Source: Candidatus Flexicrinis affinis (GTDB lineage Bacteria; Chloroflexota; Anaerolineae; Aggregatilineales; Phototrophicaceae). From it: a stretch of 64,000 bases of DNA. The notes beneath the pieces were generated by a model. The model saw only the letters and a program-made list of their open reading frames with translations. It searched no databases and was not told the DNA's origin. The DNA lies in the NCBI GenBank assembly GCA_016716525.1, contig JADJWE010000006.1, forward strand, positions 186,001-250,000, read 5' to 3'. This document shows, in pieces, positions 34,912 through 44,103 of this stretch; position 1 is the stretch's first letter, and the number at the start of each line of letters is the position of its first letter. The position numbers and the translations under genes were made by a program.

Positions 34912-35550
34912 GTGGCCCGCAAACCCGCCGAACAAGCCGTCAGCCGTGAGGACATCCTCCACGCGGCGGCCGAAGTCTTGCGCCGCAACGGTTACGAAGG
35001 CACGACGATGAAGGACATCGCCGCGCAGGTCAACTTGACCGCGGCGAGCCTGTATCATCACTTCGAGAACAAGGACGTGCTGCTGTTGGCTGTGCTGGAG
35101 TTAGGCTTGCAGTACGTCGCCCATGAGATCGAGGCCGTCGTCGCTGACGTGTCCATGACCTGCACGGACAAGCTGCGCCGAATCGTCCACATCCACATCG
35201 CCAACCAGACCGAGAACCGCCCCGCCGGTGTGGCGATGGTATACGAAGTGCGGCATATCGTGGCGCAGCAGCCGCGCGGGGGTCTATCGGATGAGGCGAT
35301 CGCCGAGTACAACGCGCGCCGCACCAGCTTTTTCGCCGAACGCCGGCGGTTTGAGGCGTTGTTCCAGCGCGTCGTTCACGAGGGGATCGAAGCGGGCGAG
35401 TTTCGGCAGGTCGATGTGCCGGTCGTCGTCAAAACGATCCTCGGCGCGAACAACTGGGTGTCGGTGTGGTACACCGAAGGCGGCCGCCTAAGCGGGGAGC
35501 AGATCGCCGAGGAAATTGCCGAATTGTTCGTGAGGGCGCTGCGTCCGTGA
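34912..35550 (+). CDS. TetR/AcrR-family regulator
   Basis: 212 residues. The N-terminal HTH reads ILHAAAEVLRRNGYEGTTMK followed by DIAAQVNLTAASLYHHFENK, diagnostic of TetR proteins. The ligand domain resembles the YsiA/FadR-like group with a C-terminal TetR_C helix bundle (FFAERRRFEALFQRVVHEGI). GTG start with GAGGA upstream. Its TGA overlaps the sbcC GTG (GTGA), so it is translationally coupled to an SMC-like nuclease subunit. It may control that operon or an unlinked target. Confidence 0.9.
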   Translation: MARKPAEQAVSREDILHAAAEVLRRNGYEGTTMKDIAAQVNLTAASLYHHFENKDVLLLAVLELGLQYVAHEIEAVVADVSMTCTDKLRRIVHIHIANQTENRPAGVAMVYEVRHIVAQQPRGGLSDEAIAEYNARRTSFFAERRRFEALFQRVVHEGIEAGEFRQVDVPVVVKTILGANNWVSVWYTEGGRLSGEQIAEEIAELFVRALRP

Positions 35551-38096
35551 AGCCAATTCGCCTAGAACTCAAGAACTTCCTGCCCTATCAAGTCCCCGAC
35601 CCGCTGCGCTTCGACGGGATTCACCTCGCCTGCCTGACCGGCCCCAACGGCGCCGGCAAATCGTCGGTGCTGGACGCGATCACGTGGGTATTGTGGGGCA
35701 CCGCGCGGTCCAAGCGCGACGACGAGCTGATTCATCAAGGTCAGACCGAGATGCACGTCCAGTTCGACTTCGAGCAGGACGACGTGCTGTACCGCGTCAT
35801 CCGGAGGCGGTCCAAGAAGGGCAAGACCGGCAGCACCGAGCTCACGCTGCTGGCGATGAACGACGAGCAGTGGAACTTGATCAGCGAGCCGTCGATTCGC
35901 CAGACCGAGAAGAAGATCGTTGACATCCTGCACCTGAGCTACGACACGTTTGTGCATTCGGCGTTCTTGCAGCAGGGCCGGGCCGATGCCTTCACGACCC
36001 GCACGCCGGCCGAGCGCAAATCGATCCTCGGCGAAATCCTCGGGCTTGAGCAATGGCTGAAGTACGAGGCGGCGGCAAAGGAACGCTACAACGCGCTCGA
36101 ACGCGAGGTCGACCTCAACCGCCGCGAGATCGAGTCGATCGAGATCGAACTTGCCCGGCGGCCCAGCCTCGAAGCGGACAAGGCGCTGGCAGAGGCCAGC
36201 GTACGCGAGGCGGAAGAAGCGCTGGCGCTGGCGCAGCAGCGGCTCGACGTGGTGCGCGATGCGCCGGACGCGCTGCGACGCGCACAGGCCGACCGCAAGG
36301 ACCGCGTCGACCGCGAGCTCGACCTCAAACGGCAGCAGGACGAGGCCGAGCACGAGATGGCGCGGTGGGCTGGCGAGATCGACGAGTGCCTGCAGATCGT
36401 GGCCCGGCGCGCGGACATCGAGGGCGGCTACGACTCGCTGCAAAGCGCGCGCGAGGCCGACCGGTCGCTGCGCGACAAGCTGGACGCGCTCACCGACATC
36501 GATCGTAAGCGTGCGGACCTCAACAGCCAGCTCAACACGATCCGCGCCCGCCTCGACGCTGAGATCGAACGGCTGGAGCGCAGCATCGACGATCAGCAGG
36601 CTGTGATCGACGCCGACCCGTCCGCCGAACTCGAGTCGGTGCAGGCGGAGCTGCGCGCGCTCAACGAGGCCGAGGCCCGGCGGGCCGACATGCAGCGCGA
36701 GGAGACGCGCATCCGCGAGGAGATTGCAGAACACAAAGCGCGCCTTGAGACCGTTGGCCAAGAAGGCAAGGACATGGTCGAACGGCAGGCGAAACTCGAA
36801 GCGACCGATTCCGCAACGTGCCCTTTGTGCGGTCAGGAACTGACACCGGAACATCGCGCCGAGATGCTTGCCCAGCTCGAAGTCGATATTGTCGCGCATC
36901 GCGAGCGTTACCGTGCGAGCCGCGACCGTGCCAAGGAACTGGACGACCGGCTGAAGCAGCAGGAGCGCGAACTCAAACAGCTCACCGCGACGTTGGCCGG
37001 CATGGCCAAGCTGCAGGAACGCGCCGGCCACCTCTCCGCCAGCGCGGCGGCGGTCGCTCAGGCCGCGGGCCGGAAAGCCGAGGATGCGCAGCAGCTTGAG
37101 ACACTGATCGCGCAGCGCGACACCGGCGACTATGGCTACGACGTGCGCGAGGCGCTTGCCGCCCTTGACGCCGAGGCCGCGGCGCTCGGCTACGACAAAG
37201 GCGAGCACGACGCTACTCGCCGCACGCTCGACGATTACATGCAGTACGAACGGCTGAAGGTGCGCCTCGAGTCGGCGCTGGAACAGCTTCCCAAGTTCGA
37301 GCAGTCGCGCGCCAACGCCGAGGCGCGCCGCGACCGTCTCGCGCTCAATCTGTCGACGCTGGCCGGTGAGATCGAGCAGATCGACATTCAGCTTGCCGGG
37401 TTGGAGGAGCGCGCCCGCGAATACGCCGAGCGCGAGGCCGAGCGCCGGATGCAGGACAATGTCCGCATTCAGGCGACCGGCCGGCTGGCCAAGATCGAGC
37501 AGCAGCTCGATACGCTGGACAGCCGGCTCGAACGGCGCGCGTATCTTGAGGAGAAGCTCGCGGCCGACCAGCACGAGATGGGCCTGTACGCGGAACTGCG
37601 TACGGCGTTCGGGCGCAACGGCGTGCCGGCCATGATCATCGAGTCGGCCATCCCCGAGCTTGAGGAACTTTCAAACGACCTACTGCGCCGGATGACCGAG
37701 GGCCGCATGGCGCTGCGCCTGATCACGCAGAAGGACAAGGTCACCGGCGGCGTGGCGGAGACGCTCGACATCGAGATCGCCGACGAGCTCGGGACGCGCA
37801 GCTACGAGACCTACAGCGGCGGCGAGGCGTTTCGCATCAACTTTGCGCTGCGCGTGGCGCTCAGCAAACTGCTGGCACGGCGGGCTGGGGCACAGCTTCG
37901 CACACTGTTCATCGACGAGGGCTTCGGCACGCAGGACGAAACCGGCCGCGCCCGTTTGGTCGAGGCGATCAACACCATTCAGCACGAGTTCGAGCTGATC
38001 CTTGTCATCACCCACATCGACGACCTGCGCGACAGTTTCCCCGTGCATATCGTGGTCGACAAGACGTCCGCCGGGAGCCGCATCAGCATCCGGTAG
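35547..38096 (+). CDS. sbcC: SbcC/Rad50-like SMC ATPase
   Basis: 849 residues. ATPase subunit of the SbcCD DNA-end processing nuclease. Walker A is GPNGAGKSSVLDAI near residue 36, with VHSAFLQQGRADAF as the family Q-loop/lid. Long coiled coils flank a zinc hook, CPLCGQ at about 424-429. The C-terminal head has the signature YSGGEAFRINFALR, Walker B LFIDEGFGTQDE and the His-switch VITHIDDLRDSF. GTG 35547 overlaps the tetR stop; the start KPIRLELKNFLPY matches the family. The nuclease subunit sbcD is not in the window. Confidence 0.93.
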   Translation: MKPIRLELKNFLPYQVPDPLRFDGIHLACLTGPNGAGKSSVLDAITWVLWGTARSKRDDELIHQGQTEMHVQFDFEQDDVLYRVIRRRSKKGKTGSTELTLLAMNDEQWNLISEPSIRQTEKKIVDILHLSYDTFVHSAFLQQGRADAFTTRTPAERKSILGEILGLEQWLKYEAAAKERYNALEREVDLNRREIESIEIELARRPSLEADKALAEASVREAEEALALAQQRLDVVRDAPDALRRAQADRKDRVDRELDLKRQQDEAEHEMARWAGEIDECLQIVARRADIEGGYDSLQSAREADRSLRDKLDALTDIDRKRADLNSQLNTIRARLDAEIERLERSIDDQQAVIDADPSAELESVQAELRALNEAEARRADMQREETRIREEIAEHKARLETVGQEGKDMVERQAKLEATDSATCPLCGQELTPEHRAEMLAQLEVDIVAHRERYRASRDRAKELDDRLKQQERELKQLTATLAGMAKLQERAGHLSASAAAVAQAAGRKAEDAQQLETLIAQRDTGDYGYDVREALAALDAEAAALGYDKGEHDATRRTLDDYMQYERLKVRLESALEQLPKFEQSRANAEARRDRLALNLSTLAGEIEQIDIQLAGLEERAREYAEREAERRMQDNVRIQATGRLAKIEQQLDTLDSRLERRAYLEEKLAADQHEMGLYAELRTAFGRNGVPAMIIESAIPELEELSNDLLRRMTEGRMALRLITQKDKVTGGVAETLDIEIADELGTRSYETYSGGEAFRINFALRVALSKLLARRAGAQLRTLFIDEGFGTQDETGRARLVEAINTIQHEFELILVITHIDDLRDSFPVHIVVDKTSAGSRISIR

Positions 38097-38097
38097 G

Positions 38098-38202
38098 GCG
38101 AGTGATGAGTGATGAGGAAGGACTAGGGCGGGCACAGAGCACACAGAGGACACAGAGCGCACAAAGGCTGTTGTATGGGCGAGCCGGGGGCTCGCCCAGC
38201 TT
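38098..38202. repeat. Dispersed repeat: GATGAG words plus CACAGAG block plus GGGCGAGCC palindrome
   Basis: AGTGATGAGTGATGAGGAA, then a GGGCACAGAGCACACAGAGG-type block, then a GGGCGAGCC / GGCTCGCCC hairpin. The same order occurs at 47120-47228. Confidence 0.8.
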
Positions 38203-38274
38203 GACACGTAGCAGGCGGAGCAAACTTCACGGTCAAACGATGCTATACTCAATCCATCTGGCTTGAGGTTCCAC

Positions 38275-38532
38275 ATGAACGACACCAACCCCAAATCTAG
38301 CGCGCACGCGCTGGAGAAGCAGCTAAAACAGCTCACGCCTGTACTGGCGGAAGCACTCGCCGCGGTCAGCGCTGACGAGGACGACGTTGTCTCGCTTCCC
38401 GACCGCAAGACGCGACGCGAACTGATCGCCGCATGGATCGGGTCGATTGAGTCTGATGCCAGGGACGCCTCGACGTCGATTGACGAAACACTGAAGCAGG
38501 CGTATGGCGACGCAAAACAGCCTGCTGATTGA
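38275..38532 (+). CDS. Probable antitoxin of the VapC-type module
   Basis: 85 residues from ATG 38275 (GAGG 6 bases upstream). Rich in charged residues, with helices (ALEKQLKQLTPVLAEALAAV) and an acidic C-terminal half (ESDARDASTSIDETLKQAYG). No HTH, AbrB or Phd motif is obvious, so the antitoxin role rests on position: it overlaps the PIN-domain gene by 29 bases. -10 TATACT at 38244-38249. Confidence 0.68.
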   Translation: MNDTNPKSSAHALEKQLKQLTPVLAEALAAVSADEDDVVSLPDRKTRRELIAAWIGSIESDARDASTSIDETLKQAYGDAKQPAD

Positions 38533-38929
38533 CACCAACATACTCGTTGCGGCGGCATATCCAAAAGACATCAACCATCAGCAGGCCATTGTCTTCTTCG
38601 AGGTCTACATTGATCGCGACCTTGTCGTACCTGCTCCCGTACTGAGCGAGTTGTTCCACGTCTTGCTCGTGCGGGAAGGTTATGCGACGGCGCTCGGTGC
38701 TGTCGCCCATACCGTTCGCACATTCGAAGTCGTGTCTACACAACGCAGTGACTACATCCGAGCGATCCAGATTATGCGTCAGCACCTCGACGCGCAGCTC
38801 GACCTCACCGACGCGACGGTGATGGCGCTGGCCGAACGGCTTAACATCGCGGAGATTGCCACGTTCGACCGGCGCGACTTCTCGATTGTTCGGCCTAAAC
38901 ACAGCGACAGCTTCACGTTGCTTCCGTGA
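38504..38929 (+). CDS. vapC: PIN-domain toxin, VapC type
   Basis: A 141-residue Mg-dependent endoribonuclease. The PIN acidic residues are present: Asp10 (LLIDTNILVAAA), Glu49 (LSELFHV), Asp103 (LTDATVMALAE) and Asp122 (IATFDRRDF). VapC-type toxins cut tRNA or rRNA; the target here is unknown. Overlaps the upstream antitoxin gene, as expected for a cotranslated toxin-antitoxin pair. Confidence 0.85.
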   Translation: MATQNSLLIDTNILVAAAYPKDINHQQAIVFFEVYIDRDLVVPAPVLSELFHVLLVREGYATALGAVAHTVRTFEVVSTQRSDYIRAIQIMRQHLDAQLDLTDATVMALAERLNIAEIATFDRRDFSIVRPKHSDSFTLLP

Positions 38930-38954
38930 TACCTAGCGGCTTGCCCTGAGCCTC

Positions 38955-39032
38955 ACCCCGCGTCGCGTCGCTCCGCCGCCTTATCACTGGCAGCTGCCCC
39001 CTGAAACCTGACAACTGACTCCTGGCAACTTC
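38955..39032. repeat. Dispersed intergenic repeat words
   Basis: CCTGACAACTGACTCCTGGC after the toxin gene, a relative of the pieces at 8505 and 11885. Confidence 0.5.
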
Positions 39033-39036
39033 CTAC

Positions 39037-41433
39037 TCACCGCTCGCGCTGCAGCAGGATCAGCGTCTTGTCGTCCAGCAGCTTGCCGTTAAAGCGCGCG
39101 TGCAGCGCCTGATTGGCATGCGCGCTGACCGTGTACACCCACCGGCGCGGCGTCGATTCACGCAGCACGGAGCCGCAGTCCTCACAGGTCACACGATGGC
39201 GCACGACCGGCACGCCGACATAGCGCCGCCGCACCGCCTTGACGTGCAGATGCGTTGAGCCGCACGCCGGACACCGCTCGATCGGCACACCGGCCCGATA
39301 GCGCCCGTTCGAGCGCGCATTGAGCGTGTACAGCGCCCCGTAGGCCAGACCCACGCCGCCCATCAACGCCAACGGAAGCACCGGCAGCGTAAACGGCTCG
39401 GACGGCGTCGACGGGGTGTCGGCCGGCGCGTTCGACGCTTGGAGCGGCGGCAGCGCGGCGATCACGGCCTTGGTGGCCGTTGGTTCGGGCTGCGGTTCCG
39501 GCGTCAGGCTGGACGGCACCGAAGCGACGACCGGGTTGGCGACGCGTGTCCCGCTGGTGAGCGGCTCGCGGGTCGGTGTGGGGGTTGGCGGGGGAAGCGT
39601 CTCCACCGGCGCGCTGCTCTCGTCCGGCACATCGGACGGGAACAGCATGGCGACCGTCGTGCCGCTTGGATCGACCGGCGCGGCCAGTCCCATGTCGGCG
39701 CGGCGTGGGATCAGCGCAAGCGCGACGCCCTCGCCGATTTGCGCGCCGCCGTTGACGAAATCGCGCGCGCCGTCCAGCGCCACCGGGAGGCTGCCGCGCG
39801 GATCGACCCGCCCGAACAGCACGCCGCATGCCGACGGCACGCTTTCCGGCAGCGGCGAATAGGTCGTGACGTATGCCGACACGCCGGGGAAGGCCGTCCA
39901 GTCGAACGGCGAGAACAGCGCGACGGCGATCGTCTTGTCGGTCGGTAGCGCGTTGACAAGCGCCTGCTGCGACCGGTCCGAGCCGGCGTTCAGGGTAAAG
40001 ACTACGGTCAGGTCGGCGCGGCGCGAGGCGTCGACGGCCCGCGCGATGTCGCTGTTGGACGGGCTTTCGGCCACCCCGACCCAGCGCACGACATCCGACG
40101 GCAGCACGTCGCACTCGGTGCGAATCGACGGGCGCGATGCCGGGTAGACCAGCGCGACGGTGCGGTCGCCGATCAGCGGCAGCACGCCGTTCTGGTCGTA
40201 TGCAATGGTTGTCCCTGCGTCAAATATCTCGCTGACCAATGCCGCGCCCGACGGCGCATCCACGCGCAGTTCGGCCGACTCGGGGGTCAGCGGCTTCCAG
40301 TCGAGCAGGCCGTAGCGCGCCTTGGCATCCAGAATCCGGCGCACGGACTCGTCGATGCGTGCCTCGGTCAGGCGGCCCGAGCGCACGGCGTCGGCCGTCG
40401 CCTTGATCGCCTCGACCTGCGTGTTGGGGCTGAGGTGCGCGCCGAAGGCGACGAGGTCGACACCCGCTTCAATGGCGCGGATCGACGCTTCGGGGATGCT
40501 GTAGGTCGTGTCGATCGCATCCATCTCGATCGCGTCGGTCATAATCAGGCCGGTGAAGCCCATCTCCTCGCGCAGCAGGCCGGTCACCACGTTGCGCGAC
40601 AGAGACGCCGGCAGCGGGCCGTCGGGATCGAGCGCCGGGTACCAGATATGCGCGACCATCATCGCTTCGACGCCGGCCGCGACCGTCCAACGGAACGGCG
40701 CGAACTCGACGGCTTCAAGCTCGTCCACGGCGTAACTGACCACCGGCAGCGAGGTGTGCGAATCGTGCTCGGTGTCGCCGTGGCCGGGAAAATGTTTGGC
40801 GGTCGCCATTACGCCGCCGGCCTGCATGCCGCGGATCAGACCAGCCAGCATTTGACCGGTGCGCTGCGGCTCGCTGCCGAAGCTGCGCCGGCCGATCACC
40901 GGATTGCGCAAGTTAGTGTACAGGTCGGCCACCGGTGCGAGATTGAGGTTGACACCTACGGCGGACAGCTCACGGGCCATCGCCTCGCCCGTGCGCACGG
41001 CCAGCGAGACATCGCCGGTGGCGGTCAGCAGCATCATGGCCGGGAAGGTCGTAAAGCCGTCTTTGAGGCGCGCGATCACGCCACCTTCCTGATCGGTGGC
41101 GATGAACATCGGTGTACCGCCGGCATCGACCACCGTTTGCTGCCAGTCGTTGATGAGCGCCGTCACCGCGCGCGGGTTGCCGACGTTGCTGACGAACAGC
41201 ACCGCCCCGCCGGGCTGCCAGTCTTGCAGCATGCGACGGTTCGGTTCGTTCAGCACCGGGCCGTAGATGCCGACGAGGAACATCTGGGCGACCTTCTGTT
41301 CCAGCGTCATCGACGCCATCAGCGCGTCGACGCGCGACTGCCCCAGCGCCGGGGCAGCGGACAGCACGGCGAGGATCAGCGCCATCAGCGCCGCCCATGC
41401 CGAGTGAACCGGAACCTGACGCCGTATCGACAC
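39037..41433 (-). CDS. GH3 beta-N-acetylhexosaminidase-like protein with C-terminal membrane helix and zinc ribbon
   Basis: 798 residues. Signal segment 1-32. The GH3 barrel (34-370) has the NagZ signature AKHFPGHGDTEHDSHTSLP, with the His/Asp acid-base loop, and nucleophile Asp in MTDAIEMDAI; ATDQEGGVIARLKDG is also diagnostic. A second GH3 domain extends to about 570. A Pro/Thr linker follows (590-690, LPPPTPTPTREP), then a membrane helix (LPLALMGGVGLAYGALYTL), then a zinc ribbon with Cys721, 724, 750 and 753 (CPACG, CEDCG). The enzyme domain should act outside and the ribbon inside. Immediately after the esterase-CapA gene (1 base apart). Likely peptidoglycan turnover. Confidence 0.88.
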   Translation of the reverse strand: MSIRRQVPVHSAWAALMALILAVLSAAPALGQSRVDALMASMTLEQKVAQMFLVGIYGPVLNEPNRRMLQDWQPGGAVLFVSNVGNPRAVTALINDWQQTVVDAGGTPMFIATDQEGGVIARLKDGFTTFPAMMLLTATGDVSLAVRTGEAMARELSAVGVNLNLAPVADLYTNLRNPVIGRRSFGSEPQRTGQMLAGLIRGMQAGGVMATAKHFPGHGDTEHDSHTSLPVVSYAVDELEAVEFAPFRWTVAAGVEAMMVAHIWYPALDPDGPLPASLSRNVVTGLLREEMGFTGLIMTDAIEMDAIDTTYSIPEASIRAIEAGVDLVAFGAHLSPNTQVEAIKATADAVRSGRLTEARIDESVRRILDAKARYGLLDWKPLTPESAELRVDAPSGAALVSEIFDAGTTIAYDQNGVLPLIGDRTVALVYPASRPSIRTECDVLPSDVVRWVGVAESPSNSDIARAVDASRRADLTVVFTLNAGSDRSQQALVNALPTDKTIAVALFSPFDWTAFPGVSAYVTTYSPLPESVPSACGVLFGRVDPRGSLPVALDGARDFVNGGAQIGEGVALALIPRRADMGLAAPVDPSGTTVAMLFPSDVPDESSAPVETLPPPTPTPTREPLTSGTRVANPVVASVPSSLTPEPQPEPTATKAVIAALPPLQASNAPADTPSTPSEPFTLPVLPLALMGGVGLAYGALYTLNARSNGRYRAGVPIERCPACGSTHLHVKAVRRRYVGVPVVRHRVTCEDCGSVLRESTPRRWVYTVSAHANQALHARFNGKLLDDKTLILLQRER

Positions 41434-41434
41434 G

Positions 41435-43558
41435 CTAGAAGACTCCGTGCTGCACCATCAGGACATACAAGAAGTTATCGCGCTCTTCGGCCGTCATCAA
41501 GCGCGGACGGGTATTGTCCTCGATGATGCCGGGGTAGATGGCGACCGTCGTCAGGCGGCCGTCATAGATGTACAGCTCGTCGAGGCTGAAGCGCACCCCC
41601 GCCCACCACGGCTGATCGAACATGAAATTGCCGATGCCATAATGCAGGAACGCCGTCCCTTCGCCGTAGCCGGTGATGACGTTGTACGTCTGCGGGAAGT
41701 GCGCCTGCGTGCCGATTACCACGTCCGCGCCGAGACGGGCGTAGTTGGCGAAGTCGACGCGCTGCTGGGCCGTCGGCGCATATTGGTCGAACTCCCAATA
41801 CTGCACAGAGAGGATCACAATGTCATTCTCGGCCTTGAGCGGCGGCAGCACTACGCGCAGCCACGCCGTGTCGCACGGGGCGGCGCCGGGGCGGTTCTGC
41901 GCTTCGCTGACGTGAGCATAATAGGGGCCGGGCAGGTTGCAGCTCACCCACGCGATGCGGTTGCCGTCGCGCTCGATGATCAGCGGGCGCTGCGCGTCGA
42001 GGATCGTATCGCCGCCGCCGACGGTCGAGAATCCTTTCTCAGCGAACAAGCGCAGGGTAGCGCGGTACGCATCGTAGCCATAGTCGTTGTTGTGGTTGCC
42101 GCTCAGCTCGACCACATCGACACCGAGCCGGTCGAATACGTCGAAGTGCTCCGGCTTGGTGCACATGCTGTTGCCCCCGCCGAGCCGCTCCGTGCCGCCG
42201 CGCGGGCAGTCTACGACCGCCGAGACCTCGTTGGAGACATGGAACACGTCGGCGCGGGTGGTGTACGGCGCGATCAGTTCGGCCGCCCAGTCGACGCCGT
42301 TTGCATCCATCTCCGGCGTGACGTTGCGCGCAATTGCCGTGACGCCGGACAGCATGACGGTCGTGAGCTTGGCCGGGTCGTAGTTCGGCGTGTAGCTCGC
42401 CATCGCCAGTGGATAGGTTTCGAGCGCATACAACGGGTGCTGTTCGTCGATCCACAGCACGCGCAGACGCAGGGACATGGCATCCCACGGCACGATCGCC
42501 CAGCGCGTCCGGTCGCGGTACAGGTCGTTGAGGAGCGCCGTATCGTCCTCCACGGTGCGAATGTTCGGATGCAGCGGTTTGCCATAACCGAACAGCCCGT
42601 CACGCGTGGCGCGCGTCACCGTGAGTTTGGCGTCGTCCTCACCCCGCAGCACGGCGTCGAACTGCGCTCGCGGCAGGTTGAACACCCGGCTGGGGAACGC
42701 GGCGACCGGCACGAACAGCGCCAGACCCACGCCTTGCTGGGGAGGAGGCGTGTTGGTCGCAAACAGTACCGGCGCGGGGGGCGGCGCGAGATGCGCCCCG
42801 TAGAACGCCAAGTAGTCGGTCACGTGCGCCGACCAGTACGCGTCGTTGTGCTGGCCCGCCGGGTGGATGATGTAGGTGTGCTCAATCCGCGCTTCCTTGA
42901 GCCGCGCGTCCATGATGTCGAGGCCCGGCGCGGCGTAATCGTCGATGCCGCGGTCGAGGTACAGCGGCGGCGGGTTCTGGACGACCAGCGCCAAATCGAG
43001 CGGGTTCTGGTCGTCCGGCGCGTGGTACAGGTCGAAGAAGGCCGAATGCCCACCGATCGCCGCGAACTGATCGGGATAGCGCAGGCCGATCTGATACGCC
43101 CAGAAACCGCCGCGCGAGATACCGCCGATGGCCCGCCGCCTCGGATCGAGGTTGAACTGTGCCTCGGCCGCGGGGATCAAGTCGTGATAAACGACCTCGC
43201 CCCACGAGTCCGGCCCGAACTGGTTAGTATTGGCGAGCTGTTCGCCATAGGGCAGCACGATCGCCATGGGCGGCAGGGTCTTGTCGGCGATGCCGATTTC
43301 GAGCTTGCCGGCCACGTCGAGGTCGATCCAGTGGCTGTCGTCGCGGTTCGAGCCGCCGAACAGCACAACGTACGGCAGGGGTGCATTCTGTTCGGCGCAC
43401 GGCGGCAGGATGACGGTCGCCATGAATCCGCGACCCGCGCGCGGGCTGTCGAGCGTCACGCGCTGGCGGGTGCTTGCGATTTCACTGCACGTCGAGGGTT
43501 GTGCGGCGGGTAGGCTGACGGCTAACGAAAAGACGATGAGCGCAAGGACAAGGCGCAT
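41435..43558 (-). CDS. Exported esterase-CapA fusion
   Basis: 707 residues with a signal peptide (1-19). Residues 30-275 are an alpha/beta-hydrolase of the esterase D/feruloyl esterase type, with nucleophile Ser148 in GGISRGGFW and PAGQHNDAYW holding the probable His. Residues 285-395 look like part of a ligand-binding fold (AIVPWDAMSLRLRVLWID). About 400-690 is a CapA/PgsA-type metallophosphatase fold (VSNEVSAVVDC, VVELSGNHNNDYGYDAY, VVIGTQAHFPQTYNV, GIGNFMFDQPWW). CapA proteins act in poly-gamma-glutamate capsule metabolism. Cotranscribed with the GH3 gene. -10/-35 upstream at 43597-43625. Confidence 0.85.
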   Translation of the reverse strand: MRLVLALIVFSLAVSLPAAQPSTCSEIASTRQRVTLDSPRAGRGFMATVILPPCAEQNAPLPYVVLFGGSNRDDSHWIDLDVAGKLEIGIADKTLPPMAIVLPYGEQLANTNQFGPDSWGEVVYHDLIPAAEAQFNLDPRRRAIGGISRGGFWAYQIGLRYPDQFAAIGGHSAFFDLYHAPDDQNPLDLALVVQNPPPLYLDRGIDDYAAPGLDIMDARLKEARIEHTYIIHPAGQHNDAYWSAHVTDYLAFYGAHLAPPPAPVLFATNTPPPQQGVGLALFVPVAAFPSRVFNLPRAQFDAVLRGEDDAKLTVTRATRDGLFGYGKPLHPNIRTVEDDTALLNDLYRDRTRWAIVPWDAMSLRLRVLWIDEQHPLYALETYPLAMASYTPNYDPAKLTTVMLSGVTAIARNVTPEMDANGVDWAAELIAPYTTRADVFHVSNEVSAVVDCPRGGTERLGGGNSMCTKPEHFDVFDRLGVDVVELSGNHNNDYGYDAYRATLRLFAEKGFSTVGGGDTILDAQRPLIIERDGNRIAWVSCNLPGPYYAHVSEAQNRPGAAPCDTAWLRVVLPPLKAENDIVILSVQYWEFDQYAPTAQQRVDFANYARLGADVVIGTQAHFPQTYNVITGYGEGTAFLHYGIGNFMFDQPWWAGVRFSLDELYIYDGRLTTVAIYPGIIEDNTRPRLMTAEERDNFLYVLMVQHGVF

Positions 43559-43596
43559 CCGTTCGACCTGAGTAGTTCATGGGCATCAACCGCGCG

Positions 43597-43625
43597 AGTA
43601 TACCGGTTTCGACGCGCGCGTGTAA
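43597..43625 (-). promoter_or_regulatory. Promoter of the esterase-CapA/GH3 operon
   Basis: On the minus strand TTACAC, 17 bp, then TATACT within GGTATACTCGCGCGG. The same GGTATACTCGCGCG occurs before the next minus-strand gene (44104). Confidence 0.6.
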
Positions 43626-43677
43626 CGCGCGATTTTGTACCGCGCCGCGATTACAGGTGTGGGTTGTCGACGTGGCG

Positions 43678-44079
43678 CTAGTAACGAATGGCGACGGTCT
43701 TGGCCGGCTTCACACGGACGACCATCGTATCCGTCAGGTCGCCTTCGGGCGGATTCGGATCGCCGTACTTGCCCATTACCAGCGCGACGAGGCGACGCTT
43801 TTCCTCAACCTCGGTGACTTCTTCGGCCACCCCTTGCATGCTGACGAACGTGATCGGGTCGTCCGGCTTGCTGACGCACACGGCGATGCGCGGGTCGGCG
43901 CGCAAGTTGCGCCCTTTGACCGTGGATACGCCGGTCATGAACACGATCTCGCCCGCATCCATCTCATACCACACCGGCACGAGGTGCGGCTGTCCGCTGC
44001 CGTTGACGGTCGCTACGAGCACGTCGCGGCCGCCTTCCGCCAAGAACGCCTGTATCTGTTCCGCCGTCAGGTTCTCCAT
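43678..44079 (-). CDS. Pyridoxamine 5'-phosphate oxidase-like (PPOX/FDOR) protein
   Basis: 133 residues of the split-barrel flavin/F420-binding fold. Characteristic pieces are VLVATVNGSGQPHLVPVWYE, IVFMTGVSTVKGRNLRADPR and VCVSKPDDPITFVSMQGVAE. Short F420-dependent reductases look like this; cofactor cannot be set from sequence. ATG 44079 is chosen because GGGGGAG precedes it by 3-4 bases and homologues start near MENLTAEQ. Confidence 0.85.
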   Translation of the reverse strand: MENLTAEQIQAFLAEGGRDVLVATVNGSGQPHLVPVWYEMDAGEIVFMTGVSTVKGRNLRADPRIAVCVSKPDDPITFVSMQGVAEEVTEVEEKRRLVALVMGKYGDPNPPEGDLTDTMVVRVKPAKTVAIRY

Positions 44080-44103
44080 GATCTCCCCCTGTGTTGGATC
44101 GCG

